This document shows, piece after piece, positions 40,822-40,886 of a DNA stretch of 40,886 bases. The stretch's first letter is position 1. Each line of letters starts with the position of its first letter. Made by a program: the position numbers and the translations under genes. The notes under the pieces are model-generated. The model did not search any database. It was not told the DNA's origin and was given only the letters and a program-made list of their open reading frames with translations. This DNA comes from Nostoc parmelioides FACHB-3921 (GTDB lineage Bacteria; Cyanobacteriota; Cyanobacteriia; Cyanobacteriales; Nostocaceae): positions 1 to 40,886 of the forward strand of contig NZ_JACJQL010000052.1 of the NCBI RefSeq assembly GCF_014696625.1. Direction: 5' to 3'.

Positions 40822-40886
40822 AAATTTTTAGCAGATAAAATATGGAACGAAAAAGCATTGTAACAACACAATAACTTGGGAAGAAT

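Overview
The window comes from a filamentous, probably heterocyst-forming cyanobacterium of the Nostoc/Anabaena group. The evidence is the many HIP1 octamers (GCGATCGC), intergenic heptamer arrays of the STRR/LTRR kind (CCCCAAT/CCCCAGT and TTCAAAA units), proteins that look cyanobacterial throughout (DUF1517, ThiE with an extra N-terminal domain, ferredoxin-dependent sulfite reductase), and a chromosomal origin with TTTTCCACA DnaA boxes next to dnaA.

Layout. 1-8.0 kb: rsmE, sulfite reductase with a C-terminal ribbon-helix-helix-like tail, a secreted or membrane DUF1517 protein, a 1-kb AT-rich gap, a GT4 glycosyltransferase, and thiE-thiS. 8.2-15.5 kb: a secreted beta-helix protein, a free-standing intron-type PD-(D/E)XK endonuclease directly 3' of tRNA-Arg(UCU), a small conserved protein, a membrane protein followed by a HTH/repeat/acidic-tail protein, and an ADP-ribosylglycohydrolase-like protein. 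15.7-25.4 kb: a Ser/Thr kinase fused to a formylglycine-enzyme-like domain, an orphan potC-type permease, a NYN-domain remnant, a second glycosyltransferase, DUF1499, an alanine/serine-glyoxylate aminotransferase, a small sigma-like factor, MarC and a nitrilase-type amidohydrolase.

25.6-31.3 kb: the most system-like region. Five same-strand genes carry six HMA_2-like domains, none with CxxC, around a P1B-type ATPase whose membrane motif is DLC rather than CPC. A small DUF5132 protein in the cluster has a glycine-rich membrane helix followed by a Glu/Ala-rich segment, an architecture that resembles mycobacterial PacL scaffolds. I infer a multi-component metal-handling membrane platform; the metal is unknown.

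31.4-39.8 kb: peptide deformylase, a lipoprotein HtrA-type protease, then dnaA, oriC, a four-gene module (DUF4388, small GTPase, Roadblock/LC7, V4R-like), and dnaN. The signalling module sits between oriC and dnaN, which is notable because dnaA and dnaN are usually close together. 39.9-40.9 kb: an Opp/Dpp-type permease whose N-terminus is missing. It is cut close to a 17-bp perfect palindrome flanked by Fur-box-like sequences. Coordinates of short repeats were counted by eye and may be off by one or two bases.
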